In this document: positions 15,769 through 23,883 of the stretch, one piece after another
How positions within the stretch are numbered: the stretch's first letter is position 1
Layout of the letters: the number at the start of each line of letters is the position of its first letter
Source of the DNA: Candidatus Neomarinimicrobiota bacterium
Lineage (GTDB): Bacteria > Fidelibacterota > Fidelibacteria > Fidelibacterales > Fidelibacteraceae
Direction: 5' to 3'
DNA: 48,153 nucleotides
NCBI GenBank assembly: GCA_021157965.1
Contig: JAGGVO010000052.1
Location: 1-48,153, forward strand
Translations under genes and position numbers: made by a program
Notes under the pieces: model-generated
The model's input: the letters and a program-made list of their open reading frames with translations, nothing else
Database searches by the model: none
What the model was told of the DNA's origin: nothing

Positions 15769-16860
15769 ATGAGTGAACGGATGGAAAAAAACGAGAAAAC
15801 AACATCTGATCAGTCTGCCGTAACCCCGAAAAAACAGGCACCAAAGCCGAAAAAAGATCCACGGGACCGTTTATATAAACCCAAAGGGCGGCCTTTAACC
15901 ATAGCATCTTCGCCCTATTCCCAGACAAAAGACAATGTCCCGAAAATCATGTGGTATGTGAGTCTGGCTCTGGCACCGGCAGTCATCGGCGCCGTGGTCT
16001 TTTTTGGATTGAAAGCTGTTTTTATGATCAGCACATCCATTTTAGCAGCCATGGCTACGGAACTGATCATCACCCGTATCCGCAGGCAACCGGATACTCT
16101 GGATGATGGGAGCGCCTTCCTGACAGGACTCCTGCTGGCTTTAACCCTGCCCCCCACCTTTCCGATTTCAGGGTGCATTTTGGGCTCGGTATTTGCTATT
16201 GCTATCGGTAAACAGATTTTTGGCGGACTCGGATGTAATATTTTTAATCCGGCTCTCTTGGGCCGTGCCTTTTTACAGGCCAGTTTCCCCGTTAAAATGA
16301 CGACATGGGTTTTACCCCGGTATGCGGATATGAATGCCTATACCGGTGCTGTATCGCCGGATGCCATTACGGGGGCAACCCCTCTGGGGCTTTTGAAATA
16401 CGAAAAGATCCTCACAAATATCAAACCCCTTCTCATAGGTAATGTCGGCGGTTCTCTTGGAGAAACATCCGCGTTGGCCCTTCTGGCGGGAGGAATTTTT
16501 CTGCTGATCCTCCGGAATGCGGACTGGCGGATTCCCGCAGGTTTTCTGGGAAGTGTGGCTATATTCGGCGGCATTTTCTGGATGGTGGATCCGACAACCT
16601 ACCCCAGCCCCCTCTTCCACCTCCTTTCCGGAGGACTCCTGCTGGGTGCCTTTTTTATGGCCACCGATATGGTCACATCGCCCATCACTATTAAAGGAAC
16701 CTGGATTTACAGCATCGGTGCCGGATTGATTTTGGTGATTATCCGTCTCTTTGGCGGCCTGCCGGAAGGCGTAATGTATTCCATTCTGCTTATGAATGGA
16801 TTGACACCTTTGATTAACCGATTTACACGACCGAAATTTTTCGGGGAGGCTCGTGCATGA
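15769..16860 (+). CDS. rnfD: Rnf complex membrane subunit RnfD (covalent FMN)
   Basis: 363 residues, a multi-helix membrane protein carrying covalently bound FMN. The flavinylation motif is PDAITGATPLG, with the likely FMN-bearing Thr at residue 204. LPPTFPISGCILGSVFAIAIGKQ, cited in parts (LPPTFPI, GSVFAIAIGKQ), and GGLGCNIFNPALLGRAF are typical core segments of RnfD/NqrB. The N-terminus is unusual: about 45 residues rich in Lys, Pro and Gln before the conserved part, probably a cytoplasmic tail. No apbE flavin transferase is in the window. The stop overlaps the next start (ATGA). Confidence 0.95.
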   Translation: MSERMEKNEKTTSDQSAVTPKKQAPKPKKDPRDRLYKPKGRPLTIASSPYSQTKDNVPKIMWYVSLALAPAVIGAVVFFGLKAVFMISTSILAAMATELIITRIRRQPDTLDDGSAFLTGLLLALTLPPTFPISGCILGSVFAIAIGKQIFGGLGCNIFNPALLGRAFLQASFPVKMTTWVLPRYADMNAYTGAVSPDAITGATPLGLLKYEKILTNIKPLLIGNVGGSLGETSALALLAGGIFLLILRNADWRIPAGFLGSVAIFGGIFWMVDPTTYPSPLFHLLSGGLLLGAFFMATDMVTSPITIKGTWIYSIGAGLILVIIRLFGGLPEGVMYSILLMNGLTPLINRFTRPKFFGEARA

Positions 16861-17438
16861 ATACCTCATACAAAATGATACTTGTCCTGACCATCATATC
16901 AACATTGTCCGGCGGACTTCTCTCCTACTGGGATACCTATACCTCAAAAAAAATTGACGAGTACCGGCAACAGGAAATCCGGCAGGCTGTAAAGGAAGTT
17001 TTGCCGGAAACAGATGAAGAAAAAGTGAAAGAAGCCGGCGATTTTACATTTTATGTTGGATATAAAGACGGCGAAATAAAGGGCGTGGCCTTTGTAGCAG
17101 AAGGCGGTGGGTTTCAGGATATTATTTCTCTCATGGTAGGTGTAACTCCTGACTTCAGTGAATTTACCGGAATCACGGTCCTCAGCCAAAAAGAAACACC
17201 GGGACTTGGAACCAAAATCGCTAATGACCCCTCCCGTGAAGGTTGCGAAACCTGGTTCATCGACCAGTTCCGGGGTAAAAATACCGGCAATCTGACCTAT
17301 GTGAAAAACCAAAAAGCAAACGGCGATTCGGAAATTGAAGCCATCACAGGAGCTACCATTTCCTCCAAGGCGGTCATTACCATTTTAAATGAAACCGTTC
17401 CCACCGCAAAATCGTCGTTTGAATCCATAAATCAGTAG
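16857..17438 (+). CDS. rnfG: Rnf complex subunit RnfG (covalent FMN)
   Basis: 193 residues. One N-terminal membrane helix (residues ~7-26) anchors an extracytoplasmic FMN-binding domain. The motif EAITGATISSKAV places the FMN-linked Thr at about residue 167, as in RnfG/NqrC. SQKETPGLGTKIA is the second family signature. It starts with an ATGA overlap on rnfD and is followed after seven bases by rnfE. It passes electrons between the flavins of the complex in the membrane and periplasm. Confidence 0.95.
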   Translation: MNTSYKMILVLTIISTLSGGLLSYWDTYTSKKIDEYRQQEIRQAVKEVLPETDEEKVKEAGDFTFYVGYKDGEIKGVAFVAEGGGFQDIISLMVGVTPDFSEFTGITVLSQKETPGLGTKIANDPSREGCETWFIDQFRGKNTGNLTYVKNQKANGDSEIEAITGATISSKAVITILNETVPTAKSSFESINQ

Positions 17439-17445
17439 GTGAACT

Positions 17446-18054
17446 ATGGCAAAAAATGTATCACTGATTGAAGATTTTACCAAGGGTATCTGGAAAGAGA
17501 ATCCCATTCTTATTGCCCTGTTGGGACTTTGTCCAACCCTTGCCGTAACCATTTCCGTCGAGAATGGGCTGGCTATGGGACTCGCAGCTTCATTTGTCCT
17601 GATTTGTTCCAGCACCCTCATTTCATTACTCAGGAACATGATTCCAAAACAGGTCCGGATCGCCAGTTTTATCGTGATCATTGCGACCTTTGTAACCATT
17701 GCGGATCGATATCTGGCAGCATTTTATCCGGAAATCAGTAAAAATCTGGGACCCTTTATTCCACTGATTATTGTGAATTGTATGATTCTGGGGCGCCAGG
17801 AAGCCTTTGCATCAAAAAACGGAGTAGGACGGTCTATCCTGGATGCCCTTGGAATGGGGATCGGATTTACTCTTGTTCTTTTGATACTCAGTGCTATCCG
17901 TGAACTTCTGGGCTCAGGAACTATCATGGGATATCAGGTCATGTGGGATTCTTTCAGCCCGTGGATGGTGATGATCCTGCCACCGGGGGCTTTCCTTACG
18001 CTGGGACTCATGATCGGCGCATCAAACTGGATTAATGACAGGAGGACACGCTGA
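17446..18054 (+). CDS. rnfE: Rnf complex membrane subunit RnfE
   Basis: 202 residues with six predicted membrane helices. It belongs to the RnfA/RnfE/NqrD/NqrE family, whose paired members form an intramembrane iron site. Two conserved Cys motifs are present: GLCPTLAV early and IVNCMILGRQEAFA in the middle. RELLGSGTIMG is also a family motif. ATG 17446 follows GTAGGTGAACT, a weak but usable binding site. The last base of its stop overlaps the rnfA start (TGATG). Confidence 0.95.
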   Translation: MAKNVSLIEDFTKGIWKENPILIALLGLCPTLAVTISVENGLAMGLAASFVLICSSTLISLLRNMIPKQVRIASFIVIIATFVTIADRYLAAFYPEISKNLGPFIPLIIVNCMILGRQEAFASKNGVGRSILDALGMGIGFTLVLLILSAIRELLGSGTIMGYQVMWDSFSPWMVMILPPGAFLTLGLMIGASNWINDRRTR

Positions 18055-18626
18055 TGGAACTGCTGGTAATTTTTATCTCAGCTGCTATTGTTAATAATTT
18101 CGTTCTTAGCCAGTTTTTGGGGATTTGTCCCTTTGTAGGTGTATCAAAACGTGTGGATTCAGCCGTCAGCATGGGAATGGCGGTGACATTCGTCATGACG
18201 ATTACAGCTGTAGTGACCTGGCTGATTTACCATCTTTTGCTGGTCCCCTACAATCTGGAAATTCTCCAGTACGTCTCCTTTATTCTGGTAATTGCTTCAC
18301 TGGTCCAACTGGTGGAAATGTTTATCCGGAAAGTCAGTAAACCCCTCTATGATGCCCTGGGGATTTTTCTTCCCCTGATTACTACCAATTGTGCAATTCT
18401 GGGACTTGCACTCATTTCGGTTCTCAGGGAGTATAACTTCATGGAAAGCCTGGTATACGGAATCGGAGCCGGTGCAGGATTTACCCTGGCCCTGGTGATT
18501 ATGGCAGGTATCCGTGAAGAGCTGGAACTGGCGGATATCCCCAAACATTTTCAGGGAGCGGGCATTACCATGATCATTGCCGGCAGTCTTGCCCTGGCCT
18601 TTATGGGATTTGCAGGTTTAATTTAG
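18054..18626 (+). CDS. rnfA: Rnf complex membrane subunit RnfA
   Basis: 190 residues, six membrane helices, paralogue of RnfE in inverted topology. The opening NNFVLSQFLGICPFVGVSK and the later ITTNCAILG each supply one Cys, which with the two of RnfE would hold the intramembrane [2Fe-2S] or iron centre known from Rnf and Na+-NQR structures. It overlaps rnfE by one base. Unlike the usual order, it is not followed directly by rnfB: a 48-base gap and a small Cys-rich gene come first. Confidence 0.95.
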   Translation: MELLVIFISAAIVNNFVLSQFLGICPFVGVSKRVDSAVSMGMAVTFVMTITAVVTWLIYHLLLVPYNLEILQYVSFILVIASLVQLVEMFIRKVSKPLYDALGIFLPLITTNCAILGLALISVLREYNFMESLVYGIGAGAGFTLALVIMAGIREELELADIPKHFQGAGITMIIAGSLALAFMGFAGLI

Positions 18627-18674
18627 GAACGTCAACCCGGTGCGGTCGTTCAAGGGAAAAAGTGAGGAAATGAC

Positions 18675-18887
18675 ATGAACATCACAAGCATCATCACCAC
18701 TATTGTCGTCATGATGGCAGTGGGACTCATATATTCTCTTGGCATGGTTATCATGAACAAAACCTTTTACCGTAAGAAAGGGAATTATCCCGATGCAGAC
18801 TGCCTTTCGTCCGGCAGTGCCTGCAGTTCCTGCGGTATTACGGGGTGTTCGATCAATCCCGCCCGGACTGAAAAGACAGAGGAATAA
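18675..18887 (+). CDS. Small single-helix membrane protein with four-Cys tail, inside the rnf operon
   Basis: 70 residues, not recognised as a standard Rnf subunit. Residues ~6-27 form one membrane helix, followed by a basic patch (FYRKKG) that should face the cytoplasm, and a Cys cluster at residues 43, 50, 53 and 58 (C-x6-C-x2-C-x4-C, around ACSSCGITGC). A good site, GAGGAA, lies before ATG 18675, and rnfB starts two bases after its stop, so it is translated as part of the operon. Size, topology and Cys number recall NqrM, the small maturation protein of Na+-NQR, which helps insert iron at the NqrD/NqrE site. RnfA and RnfE are the homologues of that pair. The Cys block also resembles the RnfB start, so a partial RnfB duplication is an alternative. 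Confidence 0.75.
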   Translation: MNITSIITTIVVMMAVGLIYSLGMVIMNKTFYRKKGNYPDADCLSSGSACSSCGITGCSINPARTEKTEE

Positions 18888-18889
18888 AT

Positions 18890-19711
18890 ATGGATTTAAG
18901 TGCCATTCTGATTTCCATGGGTGGTATGGGCGGAATCGGCCTGGTGTTTGCCACCGGACTTGCCATTGCCAATAAAAAACTTCATGTGGAAGAAGACCCC
19001 CGTATTGAAAAAGTAAACGATGCCCTTCCCGGAGCCAATTGTGGCGGGTGCGGATTTGCCGGGTGTATGAACTTTGCCGAAAATGTTGTAAAAGGAAACG
19101 CACCCATCAACGGGTGTCCCGTCGGCGGTGTGGAAACTGCAAATAAGATCGCCCAAATCCTTGGAGTAAAAGTCGAAGCGGGAGAACCGCTGAAAGCCCG
19201 GGTCCTCTGTCAGGGCGGATTGAATGAGATGGCCGTTAAAGGCGAATATATGGGACTTGAATCCTGTGTGGCAGCTCATATCAGCGGGGGTGCCACGAAA
19301 CTCTGTGAATGGGGTTGCCTGGGATTTGGTGATTGTGTGGATGCATGTCCCTTCGATGCCATGTATATGAGTGAAAACCGCCTTCCGGTGGTCATTGAAG
19401 ATAAATGCGTGGGATGCGGTAAGTGTGCCGAAGCCTGTCCCAGAAACATTATTGAACTCCATCCTGTAAATCACCGGGTTTTTGTAAAATGCAAGAACCA
19501 GGATGCGGGTAAATATTCCCGACTTGTCTGTACACGGGCCTGTATCGGCTGCGGAATTTGTGTTCGGGAAGCCGGTGATGATATGATGTATCTGGATAAC
19601 GGACTTGCCCATTTCAACTACGATAAATGGGGAGACCGCAACGAACTTCCTACTCAAAAATGTCCCAACCATGTGTTGGTAAGCCTGGATGAAGAAGGAA
19701 CCGACTCCTGA
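18890..19711 (+). CDS. rnfB: Rnf complex ferredoxin-type subunit RnfB
   Basis: 273 residues. This subunit receives electrons from reduced ferredoxin. A membrane helix (~8-27) precedes the four-Cys domain ALPGANCGGCGFAGC with a further Cys near residue 76. Two [4Fe-4S] motifs follow: CLGFGDCVDACP and CVGCGKCAEACP. A further Cys-rich part, CTRACIGCGICVRE, is present. A GAGGAATAA site lies just before ATG 18890. The stop overlaps the start of the RseC-like gene (TGATG). The number of Cys motifs is like that of clostridial-type RnfB. Confidence 0.95.
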   Translation: MDLSAILISMGGMGGIGLVFATGLAIANKKLHVEEDPRIEKVNDALPGANCGGCGFAGCMNFAENVVKGNAPINGCPVGGVETANKIAQILGVKVEAGEPLKARVLCQGGLNEMAVKGEYMGLESCVAAHISGGATKLCEWGCLGFGDCVDACPFDAMYMSENRLPVVIEDKCVGCGKCAEACPRNIIELHPVNHRVFVKCKNQDAGKYSRLVCTRACIGCGICVREAGDDMMYLDNGLAHFNYDKWGDRNELPTQKCPNHVLVSLDEEGTDS

Positions 19712-20157
19712 TGTCACTGACAGCTCAGACCAACGGGAAGGTGGAATCTCTCGAAGGCGATTTTGCCATCGTTTTGATGCAGCCCCAACGCTCCCCCTCC
19801 CGCTATTCCCTCCCCCTCTTTCCCGTTCTTCCCCTGAAAACACGCAATGAACCGGTCCATATCCCGGTCCCCAACGATCTGGACGCTAAACCGGGTGACC
19901 TGGTAGAACTTACCGAAACATCCTCCTTTCTGATTCAATTATCTGCCATTCAATACGGCATTCCCGGCTTAGGCTTTGTTACCGGACTTTTAATCGGATA
20001 TTTTCTTCACCCGCAATCCCTCTCCATGCCACTGGAACTTTACCAATTTTTCCTTGGACTGGGCGGACTTGTACTGGGTGGTTTTATCGGCTATAAATGG
20101 GCAAAATCCCTGGCTTCCAAACCGGAAAAATTTTACCGGATGGAAAGGGTTTTGTAA
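19711..20157 (+). CDS. RseC/MucC-like membrane protein without the Cys cluster
   Basis: 148 residues. A soluble N-terminal beta region (GKVESLEGDFAIVLM) is followed by a P-G-D-L-V-E-L turn and two C-terminal membrane helices (~85-103 and ~112-128), the layout of RseC, which is linked to SoxR reduction and Rsx/Rnf in gammaproteobacteria. Known RseC proteins carry a Cys cluster after the first strand; here that place reads QPQRSPSRYSLP and the whole protein has no Cys. It overlaps rnfB by one base and is the last operon gene. Role is inferred from context only. Confidence 0.65.
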   Translation: MSLTAQTNGKVESLEGDFAIVLMQPQRSPSRYSLPLFPVLPLKTRNEPVHIPVPNDLDAKPGDLVELTETSSFLIQLSAIQYGIPGLGFVTGLLIGYFLHPQSLSMPLELYQFFLGLGGLVLGGFIGYKWAKSLASKPEKFYRMERVL

Positions 20158-20229
20158 TTTTCATATATTATATTATTTGAATTATTTTTGAATTTTTTTA
20201 TGATTTATTTATTTTTTTCTCTGAAATGT

Positions 20230-20663
20230 TATTTTTTGACTAATACATACGAATTGTGAATCATGGAAATATTTTCGGAAAAATTGTTAATAAAAAAATG
20301 ACCTTAAATGAATATGGGGAAATTTCACAAAAGTGCCGGCATGATTTACCTATACATATAAATTATTGTTATTTAAGGGAATATGTTATTATGCCAGATC
20401 ATATTCATGGAATAATTGAAATAAAACATTCAAAAGATGTTTTGGATTCTAAGATGTTAAATTTTAAAAAAATTCCAAGACATCAAGGATTACCAAATAT
20501 TATCAGATCATTTAAATCTGCATCATCCAGGTTAATTCATCAAGCAGGTTTTGAAAATTTTCAATGGCAGAAATCATATTATGACATAATTATAAAATCG
20601 CATCACGAATTAATTCAATACGTTAAATATATAAATAACAATCCAATAAACTGGAAAAAGTAA
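20230..20663 (+). pseudogene. Decayed REP-associated tyrosine transposase (TnpA_REP/RAYT)
   Basis: The body, read from a GTG at 20256 to the stop at 20663 (135 codons), is a Y1-type HUH transposase: EYVIMPDHIHGIIEI carries the H-I-H metal-binding motif, WQKSYYDIII the catalytic Tyr region, and YVKYINNNPINWKK the family end. The N-terminus is broken. The conserved YF-T strand can still be read at 20230-20259 (YFLTNTYEL then stop), but in a different frame, and an in-frame TAA at 20241 blocks upstream extension. The normal C-terminal tail is also short. Base composition is much more AT-rich than all neighbouring genes, a sign of transfer. It was probably a single-copy nuclease that mobilised REP palindromes. 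Confidence 0.8.
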
Positions 20664-20689
20664 TTATACACAAATTACAGGGAACGAGG

Positions 20690-20707
20690 GAACGAGCATG
20701 CTCGTTC
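20690..20707. repeat. REP-like perfect palindrome downstream of the transposase
   Basis: GAACGAGCATGCTCGTTC is a perfect 18-base palindrome, preceded by GGAACGAG, a direct copy of its left half. It lies 27 bases after the RAYT stop, where the DNA targets of such transposases are usually found. A second motif follows at 20728-20743, CGCAGGCCGCAGGCGG, with a doubled CGCAGG and a short CCGC/GCGG stem. Both together look like a REP pair. Confidence 0.65.
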
Positions 20708-20772
20708 TATATTATATTTGAATTATTCGCAGGCCGCAGGCGGATTTGTATCGAGATGACCCTTGCTTATAT

Positions 20773-21804
20773 TCATTGATTATGAATAATTTTCGCCGCC
20801 TGTTTTCCGGCCACCCCGAGATTGCAGAACATAAGATCACGCAGTTCCCGTCGGGAACAGACATAAGGATCTTCCGAATTTAAATATTTGCTGATTGTCT
20901 CTTTTAATGCATCAAATGAATCCACCCGGTAACCCGCCTTATCCAGCATGGCATCCAGGGAATCCGGCTTACGCTCTGCTTTGCCGGTCCGGAAGGTAAT
21001 GATTCGTTTGTCCAGGGCAATAAATTCCCCAATAATTGAACTGGTATCACTGATGGTACAATCTGCAAGCATCATGACCGGCAGGAGATCATCAGCAGAT
21101 GCCAGGAAAACATTGGAAGAACATTTGAGTATATGAAAGACATCCCGGGAAACCCAGGGATGAAGTGTTACACAAACCGTATAGTCGGATGTGAGTTCAT
21201 CCAGGCGACGGTACCAGTGCCGGACGGCGGACATCCCCGATTTTTCCCATGTGGCACTGAAAAGAAGTATGGGCTTTTTCGTATCTTTCAATGTAGTTTT
21301 ACGAAAGTGCCTGAGCCTCTCCTCTGACCAGCTTCCGTCAAAGGCAGGATCCAGTTTGGGATAACCTACTGCTATCACATTTTCAAGTCCTAATTTCCGG
21401 GCTTTTTCTTCTTCAGCCCGGGATGTGAGAAAAAAAAGGGTAAATGGCTGATAATTCCGGACTGAGGTAAATGTTTTAAAATGGTAGGGACCGTGTCGGA
21501 AGCCGAATTTCCGTATTGCAGGGACCGGAAATTTCCAGGCTCCGTGACGGGCCATGAGAACAGTTTCGGGAAAGACCGGCATTCGGGAAACGGCAATTCC
21601 CTTTTGCCGTAAATAGTCGGCAGTCCATTTGTTTTTTGCCACATAAACGCAGGGTTTATTGAGATAACGGACAACCGGTTCAAGAACGGTGTAATCCAAA
21701 GGCTCTGCACAATAAATCACACAGGGAATCAATCTGTTCCGGTATCGGGCCAGGGTCCAGAAAAATCGGTACGGTAAGGTGTAAACAAGTGATGATAACG
21801 GCAT
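20773..21804 (-). CDS. CDP-glycerol glycerophosphotransferase-family enzyme
   Basis: 343 residues. The C-terminal half carries the family signatures: FRHGPYHFKT, VIAVGYPKLDP, LLFSATWEKSGMSA, CVTLHPWVS and the nucleotide-site segment DCTISDTSSIIGEF. Such enzymes move glycerol-phosphate or another alditol-phosphate from a CDP donor onto a glycan or lipid-linked chain on the inner face of the membrane. ATG 21804 overlaps the stop of the ATP-grasp gene (TAATG). It is the last gene of the leftward six-gene glycan cluster. The acceptor and the donor sugar alcohol are unknown; no CDP-glycerol-forming gene is nearby. Confidence 0.8.
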   Translation of the reverse strand: MPLSSLVYTLPYRFFWTLARYRNRLIPCVIYCAEPLDYTVLEPVVRYLNKPCVYVAKNKWTADYLRQKGIAVSRMPVFPETVLMARHGAWKFPVPAIRKFGFRHGPYHFKTFTSVRNYQPFTLFFLTSRAEEEKARKLGLENVIAVGYPKLDPAFDGSWSEERLRHFRKTTLKDTKKPILLFSATWEKSGMSAVRHWYRRLDELTSDYTVCVTLHPWVSRDVFHILKCSSNVFLASADDLLPVMMLADCTISDTSSIIGEFIALDKRIITFRTGKAERKPDSLDAMLDKAGYRVDSFDALKETISKYLNSEDPYVCSRRELRDLMFCNLGVAGKQAAKIIHNQ

Positions 21805-22853
21805 TATGATTCAACTCTTCGTTTTAGATACCTGTCCAAAGCATCCGCTATTTCCAGCTCGACAGCCTGCTTATCATCTTTGAAAGCCCATGAATCGCCT
21901 TCCCTTGTATAATATCCCCGGGACTTGGTAATGACATTGACCCCAAAATGGGATGCCTGAAATTCAATCAAATAAAAGGTCTCTTCGTTATGTATAATAT
22001 CCATGGAAAGAAAGGGGGTATTGAAGCGTTCAACTGTTTTGGAGGCAAATTCCAGCAGGCCATCATCCGGTGTAAAATCAAAATCAAATTTCTTGGTCCC
22101 GCTGGCCCTGAAATCCCCTTTGCGGGTATGGCGGCGGGTCACAAAAAACTTTCCTTCCAGTGCCAGGACCCGGGTATCATAGGTCAATCCGGGAATGAAT
22201 TCCTGCAGGATAAAATTCCGGTGCTGTGTGATATATTCCCGGTACTGGAGATAATCCTGATAATCATCATGAAGAGGATAATCGGGATATGACCGTTTTC
22301 TGAAATAGCGCCGGCGGAATAAATCCACCCGGGTCCAGAATCCCACCCGGGTGAGTTTTTGTACCTGCCTTTCCAAACTTTTTTGATCGGGAATCAGAAA
22401 TACACCCTTCCCGTTTGAGCCCGAAACTGTTTTCAAAACAACAGGATAGGGAATGTCATAAGAATCAATATCCTGCAAACCGGAAAAATACCAGGCCTTC
22501 AAGCCGGTCATGCCCAATTCACGCTTATATAGTTCCTGGAAGCCCTTGTTTTCATGACATAAAAGCAAATCCAGGGAAGGGATCACGGTATTGGTTTTAC
22601 TCAAGTGGAAGATAATATCCCGTATATACTGACGAACATTTTCTTTTTGACTGAAGGAATAGAGAATTGTCTTCCCCGAGAAAAGGATGTTCCGGTTATA
22701 TAATTCCTGAAATGTATAACGCTGTATCGTATATCCCATGGATGAAAGGCGCGTTTCCAGCATAGAGATATCCATGCTGACCCATGCTTTTCGTGTTTGT
22801 CCATAAAAACCCTTATCTCCGGTCAGGAGAACCAGCTCAGGTTTTTGATTCAT
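21804..22853 (-). CDS. ATP-grasp ligase-like protein
   Basis: 349 residues from ATG 22853 (AAAGG seven bases upstream). ATP-grasp signatures: PYPVVLKTVSGSNGKGVFLI (lysine and glycine-rich loop for ATP), ILQEFIPGLTYDTRVLALEG, and the metal-binding LIEFQASHFGVN (in the usual E-x-N-x place there is E-x-Q). The N-terminal ~115 residues form the pre-ATP-grasp part. Enzymes of this fold join a carboxylate to an amine, for example adding an amino acid to a sugar acid. Placed between a GT9 transferase and a CDP-alditol phosphotransferase, it probably decorates the same glycan. Overlaps the GT9 gene by 17 bases. Confidence 0.75.
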   Translation of the reverse strand: MNQKPELVLLTGDKGFYGQTRKAWVSMDISMLETRLSSMGYTIQRYTFQELYNRNILFSGKTILYSFSQKENVRQYIRDIIFHLSKTNTVIPSLDLLLCHENKGFQELYKRELGMTGLKAWYFSGLQDIDSYDIPYPVVLKTVSGSNGKGVFLIPDQKSLERQVQKLTRVGFWTRVDLFRRRYFRKRSYPDYPLHDDYQDYLQYREYITQHRNFILQEFIPGLTYDTRVLALEGKFFVTRRHTRKGDFRASGTKKFDFDFTPDDGLLEFASKTVERFNTPFLSMDIIHNEETFYLIEFQASHFGVNVITKSRGYYTREGDSWAFKDDKQAVELEIADALDRYLKRRVES

Positions 22854-23883
22854 GTTTAAACCTTTCAAAAATCAGTTCTGCAATATCACCGGGATATTGT
22901 TCCATCATGCATTTAAAATGTCTGAGGGGACACCGGTCATGTCCATGTTTTCCGCAGGGACGGCAAGGCAGGTCAATTTCCAGAATTTTATCATATTCGC
23001 GGTAAGGATAACAGCCAAAAGCTTTCACCGTTGGACCGAAAAAGGCGTAAACCGGTGTTTTCACTGCATTCCCCATGTGCAGGGGGGCACTGTCATTGCA
23101 CACCAGAAGATCCAGTTTATGAATAAGTGCTGCAGATTCCAGAAGATTCAGCTCACCGGCGGCATTCCAGGCCTTCAATCCGGCATTGTGGATGATCGAT
23201 GCACAAAGTTCCCGTTCAGACGGACTTCCGAGAAACACAATTTCATACCCCTTATTTTCCAGGAGGATAAGCAATTCCGTCCAGTAAGAAGCCGGCCACT
23301 TCTTGGTTTCCCTGACCGAACCCGGGGCGAATCCAATTAAAATTTCCCTGTTCTTTTTTATTTTACCGACAATGTTGTCCGCTTTTTGTTTGTCCTTTGT
23401 GCCCAGATACAAGTGGGTCTCATCCGAATAGGTCTTATCGGTAAAGGGCTCAATCATGGTCAGATACCGTTTCCGGACATGCAGTCCTTTAGGAGGATGG
23501 ATTTTCACGTTAATCAGTTTCTGCCTGTAAAAACCCACCCGGATATTTATCCGGCATAAAAGCATAAGCAGAGATGAAGTCAAGCTGCTCTGAATGGAAA
23601 AAGCAATATCATAGTTATTGGGGCGAAGTTCACGAATCTTATCCGTGAGTGATTCATATTTTCTCTGCTGCCCGGATTTATCCAGGGTATAAATCCGTCG
23701 GATTCTTGGATGTTTTGAAAAGAGTATCGCTGATTCCGGCCGGGTTAGAATATCCACTTCAGAATCGGGCCACCGGTCACACACCGCCTGTATCAAGGGG
23801 GTGGACATGATCACATCCCCGATAAAGGCAGTCTGAATGATCAGAATGTGTTCCGGATTAATATTTTTTAAAGATTTCTTCAT
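22837..23883 (-). CDS. Glycosyltransferase family 9 (heptosyltransferase-like)
   Basis: 348 residues. The start is set at ATG 23883 because the conserved N-terminus (HILIIQTAFIGDVIMSTPL) follows 12 residues later; the longer frame to 24162 lies inside the upstream gene. The acceptor-side IGDV motif, the ADP-heptose-type site GFAPGSVRETKKWP, and LLVCNDSAPLHMGNAVKTP then YAFFGPT are typical GT9. A Cys-rich loop near the end (LPCRPCGKHGHDRCP) also occurs in LPS heptosyltransferases. This argues for a lipid A-core type glycan. Overlaps the GT4 gene by 26 bases. Confidence 0.88.
   Translation of the reverse strand: MKKSLKNINPEHILIIQTAFIGDVIMSTPLIQAVCDRWPDSEVDILTRPESAILFSKHPRIRRIYTLDKSGQQRKYESLTDKIRELRPNNYDIAFSIQSSLTSSLLMLLCRINIRVGFYRQKLINVKIHPPKGLHVRKRYLTMIEPFTDKTYSDETHLYLGTKDKQKADNIVGKIKKNREILIGFAPGSVRETKKWPASYWTELLILLENKGYEIVFLGSPSERELCASIIHNAGLKAWNAAGELNLLESAALIHKLDLLVCNDSAPLHMGNAVKTPVYAFFGPTVKAFGCYPYREYDKILEIDLPCRPCGKHGHDRCPLRHFKCMMEQYPGDIAELIFERFKHESKT

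Larger units (their letters stand above)
20164..20727. repeat. Imperfect direct repeats flanking the transposase remnant
   Basis: TATATTATATTATTTGAAT plus TATT (20164-20186) and TATATTATATTTGAATTATT (20708-20727) are the same sequence except for one extra ATT in the first copy. They bracket the transposase remnant and its palindrome. They may be a target duplication, element ends or AT-rich coincidence. Confidence 0.35.

Noticed and set aside
18896-19843. 315-codon open frame on the minus strand
   Set aside because: Antisense to rnfB, whose Cys motifs are intact; no recognisable product.
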